Assembly: GCA_963932465.1 (NCBI GenBank)
Contig: OZ010786.1
Coordinates: 594,631,038-594,695,037, forward strand
Length of the DNA stretch: 64,000 nucleotides
Direction of reading: 5' to 3'
Source: Maratus speciosus
Taxonomy: Eukaryota > Arthropoda > Arachnida > Araneae > Salticidae
Shown here: positions 23,781 through 34,596 of the stretch, in pieces
Layout: each line of letters begins with the position of its first letter
How positions within the stretch are numbered: the first letter of the stretch is position 1
Notes under the pieces: generated by a model
Told to the model about the DNA's origin: nothing
The model's database searches: none
The model's input: only the letters and a program-made list of their open reading frames with translations
Position numbers and translations under genes: made by a program

Positions 23781-23975
23781 TAGGGATGCAATGAATATTC
23801 GGTTTTGGCCGAGTAATACAGTATTCGTCCAAATAGCTCAGTTATTTTATAGCCAGCACTGAATATTTGGTATTCGGCCATGTTACCGAATATTCAGTTT
23901 GGCCGAATATTAAACTATTCGGCTTGGCTGAATATCGAACTATTCGGTTTTGCCGAATATCTATATACATACATA
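23781..23975. mobile_element. Truncated relative of the hAT at 17060-19255
   Basis: TAGGGATGCAATGAATATTC at its left end and many ATTCGGC/GCCGAAT motifs identify the family. The right terminal GTTGCATC end was not found, so it is truncated or internally rearranged. Confidence 0.65.
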
Positions 23976-24007
23976 TCACACAATATATTTATGTATATAC
24001 ATATATA

Positions 24008-24376
24008 CAGGGGTGGGGAATTTCTAGAAAATTTTACCAGCCAGTAAAATGCAACGTACAGTAGAAACTTTTTATGACAAAATTTACGAAACTCAAAAAT
24101 AGTTGGTTACTATTATTATAATGCATTTTCATTTTTTTTCCCCTGTAAAATTAAGAAATATAAACAAGAGATGAAAGTTTATTATAAAATAGAACTTAGT
24201 ACCATGTTTACATCGCAGTAATTAGGAAAGTTGAAAAATATAGCTAACTACTTAAAAAAAAAAAAAATGACTATCTCTATAGTTTGCAGTTTTCAAAGAC
24301 TACCTAAAAATTCACTCGCCCTGTGAGAAAATTCACTCGCCAGTGGCAAGTAAAATGATGCACTCCCCCACCCCTG
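24008..24376. mobile_element. hAT MITE with exact 8-bp target duplication
   Basis: Ends CAGGGGTGGGGAATT and, inverted, CAGGGGTGGGGGAGT. CATATATA lies directly on both sides (24000-24007, 24377-24384). Inverted CATTTTACT..CACTGGC and CCAGCCAGTAAAATG pair inside. 369 bp, no ORF. Confidence 0.82.
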
Positions 24377-24390
24377 CATATATATATTCT

Positions 24391-24440
24391 ATGTATAACA
24401 CTGGTGCCCAGCTAACCAGTCCAGAAAGTACTAAATATGT
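24391..24440 (+). repeat. Short dispersed unit, copy 2
   Basis: TATAACACTGGTGCCCAGCT then GAAAGTACTAAATATG. See the copies at 23278 and 26196. Confidence 0.5.
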
Positions 24441-24515
24441 TTACTTTTATATATATGTATACTATGTGTGAGTGTGTATATGTATATATATATGCACGAT
24501 GTAGGTGTATATATA

Positions 24516-25984
24516 CACTGGTGTGCAAAAATTAAGGATGAAGCAGATAAATTAGCAAAAAATGCAACAGAACGGAATGAAAGACCAATCAGAGGATAGA
24601 CCTGAAACAAATGCAGTAGGACATGCCCATATATGGCATACGACGTAAAAAGAGGAGGTTCTAAGGGGATAAAGCACAGAGGTGGTGGGCGATATCTATT
24701 GCATGGTTTACAGTGATTTCAACAAAGGTTTTTTTGCTATCGCTGTGTGATATGGCCAAGAAGGAATCCAGGAGATGTCATCTGGATGACCTTACACGAG
24801 GTCGCATCATTGGGAGATTGGAAGAAGGTCGAAGTGTGACAAGTGTAGCAGAAGAGTTCGGGATCGCTCACAGCATCGTTTCAAGAGCCTGGAGTGCATT
24901 CTAAATGATAGGAACAGCTGTCTGAGCATTCAACAGTGGTCGCCCACGAACAACATCAACAGCCGAAGACCATTATATTGTATTACAGGCAAAAAGAAAC
25001 AGGTGGCAGACAGCTGGAGGAATCGCAAGGCAGATGGAGCAGACTACTGGACGTCAGATATCACGTTTTACCGTGGCTAGGAGGCTGCACAAAAATGGTC
25101 TATAACGCACGACGACCAGTACGGTATGTACCATTAACGCCTGCTTATCAGCCACGCCGGTTTCTGTGGTGCCAGGAACACAAAAACTGGACACAAAAGC
25201 AGTGCCGGAGAGCAGGGTACACGTAATCACCCCTCCAACATCATCGAAAGGGACCGTTTTGGAGGTGCCTTGTCTGGAGTTCTTGTTTGGGGCGGTATCA
25301 TGCTTGGTAACCGATCGAACCTCCACGTCTTCCAAGGAGGTTCAGTCTCTGGTGCCCGCTATTGCGCCGAGATTCTCTTGTCTCATGTGCGTCTGTTTAG
25401 AGGTGTTGCAGGTCCGGACTTCCTCTTCATGGATGATAACGCTCCCCCTCATCGTACAATGGATGTCAAAGAGCTCTTGGAGAGTGAAGATATTCAATGC
25501 ATGGATTGGCCTGCAAAGTCCCTGGACCTAAATCCCATAGAACAAGTGTGGGACCTTCTCGGGAGACGCTTGGCAGCACGTGACCAGGTGCCAGCAACGA
25601 TTCCGCAGCTGCAATTGGGGTTACAAGAGGAATGGACTTGATGCCTCAACAGCTCCTTGACAACCTTGTCCTCAGCATGGACAGACGTTGGAAATCTGCA
25701 TTGCAGTCAGTGGTGACCATATCCCCTATTAAAGACAGAACTTATTTTGCCAGGTGCCTGTAAGATGAACATTTCTGTCTTCCTGCAGTTGTGCTCCAAG
25801 TTGGCCTTTTCAATAAAGTGCTTGCTTTTGTATCCTTTTGATTCCTTGTTTAGATAGTTTTTATCACTTGTCTCATATTTTCACATCTTGGAGATCTTAT
25901 TGTATGATTTCAGTCGATGTGGAAAACTTCTGCACGTCGTTACATTCGAAAAACCCTCTTGTGCTTAATTTTTGCACACCAGTG
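24516..25984 (+). mobile_element. Tc1-family transposon, decayed gene, perfect terminal repeats
   Basis: Both ends read CACTGGTGTGCAAAAATTAA from the outside and agree for 21 bp, with TA on each side (24514-24515, 25985-25986). 1469 bp with one transposase gene is usual for Tc1. The gene is broken, but its ends should still be recognisable to a related transposase. It sits inside TATG/TA microsatellite sequence. Confidence 0.92.
24752..25725 (+). pseudogene. Tc1-like transposase (DD34E), frameshifted and internally deleted
   Basis: It starts MAKKESRRCHLDDLTRG at 24752. The first 50 residues form a helix-turn-helix DNA-binding region (GRIIGRLEEGRS..SVAEEFGI..SIVSRAW). A stop follows at 24902 and the frame shifts. 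Later parts include GRQISRFTVARRLHK and NIIERDRFGG. The catalytic core from 25270 has VLVWGGIMLG, FMDDNAPPH and DLNPIEQVWD; 34 residues separate the Asp of DNAPPH from the Glu, hence DD34E. The segment that should hold the first catalytic Asp, after WCQEHKNWT, is missing through a deletion near 25190-25215. The C-terminus (MPQQLLDNLVLSM) is in another frame past 25640. Cut-and-paste transposase; this copy is dead. Confidence 0.9.
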
Positions 25985-26195
25985 TATATATGTATATACT
26001 ATGTATGTATGTGTTTATGTATATACTATGTATGTATGTGTTTATGTATATACTATGTATGTGTGTATATATATACTATGTATGTGTGTATATATACTAT
26101 ATATATGTGTGTGTTTATATACTATGCATGTGTGTATATATACTATTATATATATGTGTGTGTGTGTGTATATATTTATGTATATATATATATAT
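25985..26195. repeat. TATG/TGTG/TA microsatellite
   Basis: Runs of TATGTATG, TGTGTGTA and TATATA. Similar simple sequence lies at 23395-23438, 23740-23780 and 24377-24515. Frames through it translate to Tyr/Cys/Val repeats and are not genes. Confidence 0.9.
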
Positions 26196-26245
26196 TCATG
26201 TATAACACTGGTGCTGGTGACCAGCTGACTGAAAAGTACTAAATA
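26196..26245 (+). repeat. Short dispersed unit, copy 3
   Basis: TATAACACTGGTGCTGGTGA then GAAAAGTACTAAATAT. The third member of the series at 23278 and 24391. Confidence 0.5.
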
Positions 26246-26409
26246 TTTTACTTAATTTCCTGAAAAAAAGAGATTTTCTATATCTTTTATTTTATGTTTA
26301 ATCCTTTTTTGCAAATTAACACATTTTACATTCATTCTTGAGATGCTTATGCTCAGTGATATTTTGTATATTATCTATTTTTGCTGCAAAGTAAAAATGT
26401 AGGAAGTTG

Positions 26410-28160
26410 AAGAGCGTGACAAAATTAGAGATTTTTTAGCATTCGATTGACAAATTTCGAGATTTTTTTCGCACTCGATTGACAAATTTCGAGATTTTTT
26501 TCGCACTCGATTGACAAATTTCGAGATTTTTTTCTGCATTCGATTGACTAAATTAGAGATTTTTTTCGCATTCGATTGACAAAATTAATTTTTTTCGCAT
26601 TTGATTGACAAAATTCGAGATTTTTTTCGCTTTTGATTTGACAAAATTTGAGATTTTTCTGCGTTCGATTTGACAAAATTAGAGATTTTTCTGCGTTCGA
26701 TTTGACAAAATTCGAGATTTTTCTGCGTTCGATTTGACAAAATTCGAGATTTTTTCCATGTTCAATTGACAAAATTTGATAATTTTTTTCATGTTCGATT
26801 GACATTGATAATTTTTTTCACGTTCGATTGACAAAATTCAAGTTTTTTTTGCGTTCAGTTGATAAAATTTGAGATTTTTTTTCCATTCGATTTGCAAAAT
26901 TTGAGGTTTTTTCGATTTGATAAAATTCGAGATTTTTTTCACTTTTGATTGACAAAATTAAATTTTTTTCCTGCATTTGATTGACAAAATTAGAGATTTT
27001 TTTCTGCGTTCGCTTGACAAAATTAGAGATTTTTTTTCTGTGCTCAATTGACAAAATTCGAGATTTTTTTCGCATTCGATTGACAAAATTCGAGATTTTT
27101 TTCGCATTCGATTGACAAAATTCGAGATTTTTTTCGCATTCGATTGACAAAATTCGAGATTTTTTTCCGTGTTTAATGACAATATTAGAGATTTTTTTCA
27201 ATTTGATAAAATGAGATTTTTTTTTCTTCGCTTTCGATTTGACAAAATTTGAGATTTTTCTGCATTCGAATGACAAAATTGGATATTTTTTCCGCATTTG
27301 ATTGGCAAAATTCAAGATTTTTTCGCATTCAATTGACAAAATTCGAGATTATTTTTTCACTTTCGATTAGGCAAAATTTGAGATTTTCCGACGTTCGATT
27401 GACAAAATTAGATATTTTTTCCACGCTTGATTGACAAAATTAGATATTGTTTCCACGTCCGATTGACATAATTTGATATTTTTTCACGTTCAATTGACAA
27501 AATTTGAGATTTTTCTGCATTCGATTGACAAAATTAGTTATTTTTTTCACATTTGATAGACAAAATTTGTGATTTTTTTCAATTTGATAAAATTTGAGAA
27601 TTATTTTCGCTTTCGATTTGACAAAATTTGAGATCTTTCTGCGTTCGATTGACAAAATTAGATATTTTTTCCACGCTTGATTGACAAAATTAGATATTGT
27701 TTCCACATCCGATTGACATAATTTGATATTTTTTCATGTTCAATTGGCAAAATTTGAGATTTTTCGGCATTCGATTGACAAAATTAGATATTTTTTTCAC
27801 ATTTGATTGACAAAATTTGAGATTTTTTTCAGTTTGATAAAATTTGAGAATTATTTTCGCTTTCGATTTGACAAAATTTGAGATTTTTCTGTGTTCGCTT
27901 TCGATTGTCAAAATTCTATACTTTTTTTTCTGCGTTCAATTGACAAAATTCGAGATTTTTTTTCACATTCGGTTGACTAAAAGCACAATTTTTTCACTTT
28001 CGATTTGACAAAATTTGAGATCTTTCTGCGTTCGATTGACAAAATTAGATATTTTTTCCACGTTTGATTGACAAAATTTGATATTTTTTCCACGTCCGAT
28101 TGACATAATTTGATATTTTTTCGCGTTCAATTGACAAAATTAGAGATTTTTTTTGCTTCT
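26410..28160 (-). repeat. Minisatellite, about 32-bp unit, roughly 50 copies
   Basis: The unit on the + strand is close to TTCGATTGACAAAATTCGAG followed by ATTTTTTTCGCA. Copies vary in T-run length and point changes, and some lack a few bases, so the period drifts between about 29 and 35. On the - strand the consensus contains no stop codon in any frame, which explains the long Lys/Asn/Ile/Ser-rich frames (85-173 codons). No start, domain or splice signal supports a protein. Confidence 0.9.
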
Positions 28161-28324
28161 AGTCAACGAAATTAGCATCTCCTGAATTTTTAAAGATAGT
28201 GGCATCGGTAGTCTCCGTGGGTCGTTTGACAAGATTTGGAATTTTCTACGCCCAATTGATGAAATTCATGAATTCACATTTGATTGATGAAATGCGCAAT
28301 TTAAGAATTAAAGAAAATTTAATT

Positions 28325-29342
28325 GTGCTTCTAGTCCAGGCAATAGAGACCATATAGGGGCTCTACCTAGCAAAATTCATGGTAGTTCTGGAAAAAGGCT
28401 TACTGTATGTTTTTTGGGTCGCTGAATCCGAATTTTTAACTTCCCACCAAAATTTCCCCCGGCAACACCCCCAAATTTTGGTAAAAAAAAAAACCCAAAA
28501 AAGGTTTTTATTAAAAAAATCATTTTTTTTAATTGTTTTAGGGAAAAAGTATCTAGAAATTCAGAAAGTAGACAAAATTTACAACAAATTAGATACATGA
28601 CATTATGGCTTAGGGTGAAGGGGTAGGGGGGATCTGCCTCGGAACATGCACGCGGTGCTGCGTGAACTAAGTTGCGCAGTTCCACTTAACCACTTGCACG
28701 TTTACATTCGTCCTCCCATCTCCCCTCTGAACTCTGTATAAGGTTTACTTAAAGTTTTTTGGGTCGCTGAATCCAGATTTTTAACTTATCCCCAAAATTC
28801 CCCCCCCCCCAAATAGTTGTTTTTAACTTAAATTTCTTATTGTTTTAGGGAAAAGTATTACGAAATTCAGAAACTAGACAAAATTTGCAACAAATGGGAT
28901 GTATGACATTATGGCGTAGGATGAAAGGGGAGGGGGGAACCTTATAAACCTTATAAGGAAAGTTCGGAGGGGAGATGGGAGGGCGAATGTAAACGTGTCG
29001 GTAGTTAAGTGGAATTGCACAACTTAGTCCACGCAGCACCGCACGCATGTTCCGGGGCAGATCCCCCTTCATCCTAAGTCATAATGTCATATAACTAATT
29101 TGTTGCAAATTTTGTCTACTTTCTGAATTTCTAGATACTTTTCGCCTAAAACAGTAAAAAGTTTAATAAAAGCCTTTTTTGGGGGGCTTTTTATCAAACT
29201 TTGGGGGGGGGGGGGTTGCCGGTGGAAATTTTGGTGGGAAGTTACAAATTCAGATTCAGCGACCCAAAAAACATAAAGTAAGCCGATTTTCAGAACTACC
29301 ATTAATTTTGCTAGGTAAAATTCCCTATTGCCTGGACTATTC
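28325..29342. repeat. Large foldback: two inverted arms of about 400 bp with a third partial copy between
   Basis: The outer ends are TAGTCCAGGCAATAGAG (28331) and CTATTGCCTGGACTA (29326). Left arm landmarks, in order: AATTCATGGTAGTTCTG, TTTTTTGGGTCGCTGAATCC, GACATTATGG, CATGCACGCGGTGCTGCGTG, CATTCGTCCTCCCATCTCCC. They recur inverted in 28925-29340. A shorter direct copy of the left-arm middle lies at 28745-28930. No ORF. It could be a foldback transposon or an inverted duplication. Confidence 0.82.
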
Positions 29343-29531
29343 TTGTTTCATAATTTCTTTTCATAAAATTATAAAACTGGTATTATATTAATTTGGTGTA
29401 ATTTTCTTAACTTTTTTAAAACTTATATATGGCAAAAATTTAACTCATGGTTTATCAACAAATAAACTAAATTTTTATGCTTGAAGTTATTGTGTTTGTT
29501 CATTTATATTTAAATCTCTCCGTTGTTGCAG

Positions 29532-29605
29532 GAAGACAAAAGCCTGGTGGATGTATGGATGTATGTGAAGATGCACCAGTTACACCATATTCATTGCATG
29601 TATTG
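29532..29605 (+). CDS. Candidate internal exon (74 bp), function unknown
   Basis: A pyrimidine-rich tract and GTTGCAG precede it, and GTAAGATC follows: good acceptor and donor sites. Two frames are open. One reads (after two bases) RQKPGGCMDVCEDAPVTPYS then LHVL, and the other EDKSLVDVWMYVKMHQ. Base composition is less AT-rich than the flanks. In the first frame it joins in phase to the candidate terminal exon at 34597. I do not recognise the peptide. It could equally belong to a non-coding RNA, or be chance. Confidence 0.3.
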
Positions 29606-29787
29606 GTAAGATCTTTACTTATTAATTATTAATATTAGCAATTATGTTGCAATGAATAACAATTAATACGGTTTTCTTCATTGTTCATGAATTTGTTTAT
29701 GCAATTTTTAGTTTTTTTTTTTTTTTTTGTCAGATTTTTTTTTTTTCACATCATGCAGCAATTTATTGCTGGTTACAATGTTTTTAG
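29606..29787. other. AT-rich spacer, no gene
   Basis: Contains only T-runs between the candidate exon and the next MITE. Confidence 0.4.
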
Positions 29788-29898
29788 CAGGGCTGCGGAG
29801 TTGGTCAAAAAATGGAATGGACGACTCTGACTCCAGGAATTTTAACAGATCCGACTTTGACTCTTTTGCTCAAAAATGGACCTGACTCCGCAGCCTTG
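29788..29898. mobile_element. hAT MITE with GCTGCGGAGT ends
   Basis: CAGGGCTGCGGAGTTGG and, inverted, CAAGGCTGCGGAGTCAGG. The flanks GTTTTTAG and GTGTTCAG match at 6 of 8 bases. Ends of this type are widespread in arthropod hAT MITEs. 111 bp, with ACTCTGACTCC-type inverted repeats inside. Confidence 0.75.
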
Positions 29899-30375
29899 GT
29901 GTTCAGACCACTATAATAAATTTTGCTCTCTGCAATTTTAGAATTTCCCTTTGTGGCGATTTTTATGATTTAGTACAAAGAATTAGAATTTAATATTTTA
30001 GTCCAATAAAATGTTCTGTAATTTTTTAAGTTTTAGCAATTTTTAGCATTTTTTTTCTCTTTTAATAGGCATGCCACTTTTCCATGTAATCAGATTTCTG
30101 CGTTTTTGCTTTTTTTTTTTAATGGATGGATTTCCACGCAAAAAAAAAAAAAAAAAAAAAAAAAAACTTTTTTAACATATTCAAAGATTTTATTTATTTA
30201 TTTTTTTTTATGACTTTGATCAAAAGATCAGACTTCCTAAGTCTCCCTATATTTCTGTAATTTCTCCCTCCTCTTATAGATAATTATGTCATTTTTGTTT
30301 CCCGTTAATGTGCAAAACTAAGCCAGTCAACCAATCCGAAGAGCTATATCTCTTGTACTTCGGGTTGTCACTATA

Positions 30376-30698
30376 GGTCAAAATAGGGAAATTTTATTAG
30401 CGGCCACTGGCCGATAGGACTAATTTTTTAAGTGGCCACTTTCTTTAAACTAGCGGCCACTTTTTTATTTCAAAATGCTAAACAGTAAAATTTCTATAAG
30501 TATTAATCTAAAACTGAATAGCCCAAATAAATTTGTTAATATAAATATATTGGAACCAAAAAAAGTAGAATCCTTGATGAAATGCAAGAAAATTTTATTA
30601 TCTCCTTGTAAAAAAGTGGCCGCTGATAGATAATTTTTCACTAGCCACTTTTTTCCATTTACTGGCCCTGTGGCCGGTGGCCAGTGCTAATTTTGACC
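30376..30698 (-). mobile_element. MITE family G, copy 2 (inverted relative to 20717-21049)
   Basis: Full-length reverse-complement match to 20717-21049, including AGCGGCCACTGGCCGATAGG and TTGGAACCAAAAAAAGTAGA. Ends GGTCAAAAT and TTTTGACC. Confidence 0.78.
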
Positions 30699-30714
30699 TT
30701 TAGTTGTCACATGA

Positions 30715-30870
30715 TCACAAAATTACTTATAACTCCATAAATAATTTATTTGTTAAACAATGGAAAATGTCTTTCAATTTCAAATCACTTCCTTAGTCAG
30801 CCCTGCCAATTTTGTGCAATTATGTTTAAAAATTAGTCAGTAAATGTGTCAAAGTTTCGTGCCGGTTGAT
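30715..30870 (+). repeat. Dispersed repeat R2, copy 1
   Basis: Colinear with 34198-34365: 'tcacatgatc', 'cttataactc', AATCACTTCC, GCCAATTTT and TAAATGTGTCAAA. Both lie on the + strand and are diverged. Nature unknown. Confidence 0.6.
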
Positions 30871-31060
30871 AAAAGATTTAAATGTTAAATCTTAATTTTT
30901 ACATCCCATCATACTGTTACTAATGATTTAATAATTTTATCTAATGTGTAAGATAGCGCATGAAGAAAATTGGTGAAAAAACTGTACAGTGTGCAAATAT
31001 TATGTGTGAATTTTTTTTTTTTTTTTTTTTTTTTAAATAATAGCAATCTGAAAACAAGTA

Positions 31061-31840
31061 GGGGAAGACGGGGTACAATGAAACATTACTTGTAAAATCA
31101 ATAAAATTTGTCATAGAGAGTTGCAGTTTATATATATGTTGCACAACTATAAGTTCCAATTACTGATGTGATTTGGATACATTCACACTTCTACAACAGT
31201 AGCAATAAAAGATTATTACTTTTACACCATTGAAAGTAACTTTCTTTACTAAAAGTAATTTTGTTTCTTTTTCCTTGTTTTTATATGTAATAATTATTTT
31301 TTTTATACATTGTTATCTTTGGGTTGTTGTCTCCATACCTCCAAAACCAAACTAAAAAAAAAAAAATAAATATCAGAAGTTTGAAAATAAATTTTTATTT
31401 AGTAACCTCAGTGCGGGGTACAATGAAACACTTACAGACGGGATACAATGAAACATGTTTTATTATAGTAATAAAAGTAGTAAATAGAATATATTAGAAG
31501 TAAGAGTAGGAAAACAGAAAAAAAAAGAGTTTTGCTCTAACCAGGTCAGTAAAAAATGCTCTTGTTAAGCAATTAAAAAATTGAAAGAGAAAAATAGCTA
31601 AGAAGGGATTGTTTTGAAAACAAACTCTGCCTGCTACAGACTCTGATGATGATCCAGATTTTTTCTTCCAGGTCCAGCTGGTCATCGAGGTACTAAGAAT
31701 GAGATCTCCACACACATGTGTGGCACAAGCAGTATCCATATAAATGGAAACATAAGGAAATATTTATCGTTGGAGAAATCATACATTTAAATGAAGTCAA
31801 ATGTGAAGTACTTGATATAAAAAGACTCCAACCTAGTTTT

Positions 31841-31902
<62 letters not shown>

Positions 31903-31908
31903 ACTTAC

Positions 31909-31956
<48 letters not shown>

Positions 31957-32439
31957 ATTGTGTTGAAACTACCACCCCATATTCCTTCAGGAGCAACTGA
32001 AATATAAGCAGAAATGCTAATTTTTGAAACTGACTTGAGCCAATTTAATATAAAATGAAAGGTATTTCTTAAACCAATAGAATTTTCTCATTTTTCATCT
32101 TAGACTATAATATTTTTATCAAGTTCCTTATTAATCATGTTTTATTTTTGTATTTATCTCATTTTTCATAAAATAAACTATACTGGGTGAAAATTGCTTC
32201 CACCATTTGGAGTGTTTCATTGTACCCCGGCATACAGGGTACAATGAAACACTGTAAGATATTTATTTTTTGTTATTTTTCAAGCATAAAAATATTGTTT
32301 AGAACCTAATAATAAAAATTTATTTAGATGGGGAAAATACAAGATTAAAAATATGCATTAATTATATTTTTGTGCATGCAAAATTGTGGAGAGGAAAAAA
32401 AAATGAGTAAAATTTGTTTCATTGTACCCCGTCTTCCCC
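31061..32439. mobile_element. Non-autonomous DNA element with perfect 25-bp ends (GGGGAAGACGGGG)
   Basis: Both ends read GGGGAAGACGGGGTACAATG from the outside and agree for 25 bp, with TA on each side (31059-31060, 32440-32441). The motif GGGGTACAATGAAACA recurs inside in both orientations near 31415, 31440, 32215 and 32240. 1379 bp, no recognisable transposase. TA flanks suggest a TA-inserting superfamily, which I cannot name from this copy. It contains the long T/A tracts at 31843-31953. Confidence 0.82.
31843..31953. repeat. Long T tract followed by A tract
   Basis: 56 T's (31843-31898), 13 mixed bases, then 42 A's (31912-31953). The tracts are self-complementary. Length may be unreliable because such tracts are hard to sequence. 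Confidence 0.9.
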
Positions 32440-32892
32440 TACAACGTAATCAATTTTGTAAATAAATTTATGTGGTGGAGACGTGAAGTAAAAACTGTTT
32501 TTCCCCTCAACTTAATGTAGTAATGTTGCCTTTAAGGCTAATGTCAGACGGACGTCTTTTTGCATACTTTATTACTTACGTATTATCCCTACACAATGAT
32601 GCAGTTAGGTTAGGTTATAATTACTGTATGTTAAACTTTCAGCTAGAGTATTGATTTGATCCACATATATTCGGATTTAAGGGTGATATATAACTTTGAA
32701 AATAAAAAAAATTCACTTAAGATTTCGATGTGGGGGGTGGGAAGTTAGATGTATAAGAATGGTTTTTACAGTTAAATATCAATATTTTAGTCTGAAAATT
32801 ACGCAGTTGTCAGAAACATATCGTGCCATCCCATTTCCCATTGCAGTAAATTCGAGGCTTTTTACAGCTAAATATATTTTAAACAGATTTTT

Positions 32893-33112
32893 CCCGCGGC
32901 AGTTTGGTAGTCGGGGGAGGTGCTGGTTTCGATCCCAATCGCGGCCGTCGGCCTAATCGTTTGAAGTTTTTGTTGTTTTCTTCAAACCGTGGATTTCCAC
33001 ACGTAAATACGGTTAGGTTCCCTTAGAAAGACCCTCACGGATGGTCCCCCCCCCTTAGGGCCTATATCCCTCGTGTTGATAATTGACCGTCATAAACACA
33101 ACCAACCAACCA
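32893..33112 (+). mobile_element. tRNA-derived SINE, 5'-truncated copy
   Basis: Matches the SINE at 50716-50952 from GGTAG.CGGGAGGTGCTGG onward, including GGTTTCGATCCC (B-box, with one inserted T), TTAGGTTCCCTTAGAAAGAC and the terminal ACCAACCAACCA tail. The A-box part is lost. Diverged; no target duplication seen. Confidence 0.8.
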
Positions 33113-34057
33113 ATCCCACTACAGTTATTTTAGACTTACGTTACAATTAGACAAAATTGAATTAAAGATAAATAAACTTGAAATTTGTATGATTTTATAA
33201 GATTTCATTTAGAGTGCACTTCCTTGATGCTCACTGGTGAAATGAGGAAATTTCTCTTTTGAGAGAAAATTAATTGTATATCTTTTAAAAATAGGAAGGA
33301 AGGGGAGTTTAGGCTACAGTGTGTCTGTTACTGCTATCCTTACTGTATTTTTAAAACAAAGATATTTTGAGAACATTGACGGAAGGAATTTTTTTTTTGA
33401 GAGAGATTGAAAAATAAATAAGTAATGGAAGAGAATGAAAATTGGGTAGGCTGGAAAAGCAAATGTTTCGGTGGACTCGTGCCCTGTGGGCCCTTATAAG
33501 TTGGCACCACTGGCTTGCTGTTCCTGTTTAGACACATTTGGTACTACTTGGTTGTTCACACTTATGCATATTCTACACAAACTTCAAAAATAAACGAATC
33601 TCACAATAATCTCTTGCCTCAATGTCAGTGCTATTAATAACCGCTTTGGCAATGCGCTAATTTGAATATACGCTGCAGCAGCAACCTTAAATGAAAACTG
33701 TGATTGCACCTTATAATTTAAACAATTATAGTATTCAGCAAATGTTACTGCTTTCTTCTGTTAGATTGCTATTCTGTTATAGAAATTTCCTGTATTTATC
33801 ACTGGAGCATTTGTATTAACCTTTATTTTTAGTGTCTTGAGTAATTAAAGCTCATTCTCAAATTTCCAGCTTTCTTAAAATGAATCTGATATTTGGGGAT
33901 ATAATTTTTTTTAATGGGGATTGACAGTATGTTGTAATCTTAAGGCTGTTCTCAAATCCAAAAAGGCAACTTTCTGACATAAGTTTTATTTTTGTTCAGA
34001 AATGCATGAAACTAGCAGGTGTTGCTGTTCAGAAACTATATCATCAAGCTGTTTTTT

Positions 34058-34093
<36 letters not shown>

Positions 34094-34197
34094 AAACGCA
34101 TTAGATCTTTCAGAAAAGAGTGTACAAGTTGGCATTTTGAACTGAATTTCTGAACGAAAGGAGAAAATCCACTTGAGAAAGGATGAAAAACATCTTT
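33113..34197. other. No gene recognised
   Basis: AT-rich sequence; a short T-run at 34062-34091 is the only repeat. Falls within the intron implied by the candidate exons at 29532 and 34597. Confidence 0.4.
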
Positions 34198-34365
34198 GCC
34201 ACGTGATCCAAATAGCTTGTAACTCAATAGGTAATGGATTGGTCCAAAAATGGAAAACAGTTTAATTCCAAATCGCTTCCATGCTCAGGCTTTCCAATTT
34301 TATATCTTTCCGTTAAAAAATTAATTTGTAAATGTGTCAAAACATTTTGCGCTTGTTGAGAAGAG
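34198..34365 (+). repeat. Dispersed repeat R2, copy 2
   Basis: See 30715-30870. Starts GCCACGTGATCC and runs through AAATCGCTTCC to TAAATGTGTCAAAA. Confidence 0.6.
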
Positions 34366-34596
34366 CAGTTGAGAACAGCGTTAAGTGTAACATACTGAGT
34401 TAAAATTACTTTTTCCATAAACAAATATGAAAGTTTTCATGAACCTCTTATCGTTAAAGCATGTGCATACAAAGCAGTCACTTAATATAAGAGCTCTGTT
34501 TGTGTAATAGTATGCATTTAATTTGTCTGTCTTTAATTCTGTTTTAAGTTATTTAAGCTTGTTTTTTTATTTATTCTCGTTGTGTTTTCTTTATAG

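Noticed and set aside
25838..26242. Overlapping + strand frames rich in Tyr, Cys and Val
   Set aside because: Translated TATG/TGTG microsatellite in three frames; not a gene.
26548..27911. Series of long - strand frames (up to 173 codons), as if a Lys/Asn-rich protein
   Set aside because: They are translations of the 32-bp minisatellite, whose consensus lacks stops on that strand. No domain or start context.
26410..28160. CRISPR-like array
   Set aside because: Units are contiguous with no unique spacers, units vary, and the DNA is eukaryotic in character.
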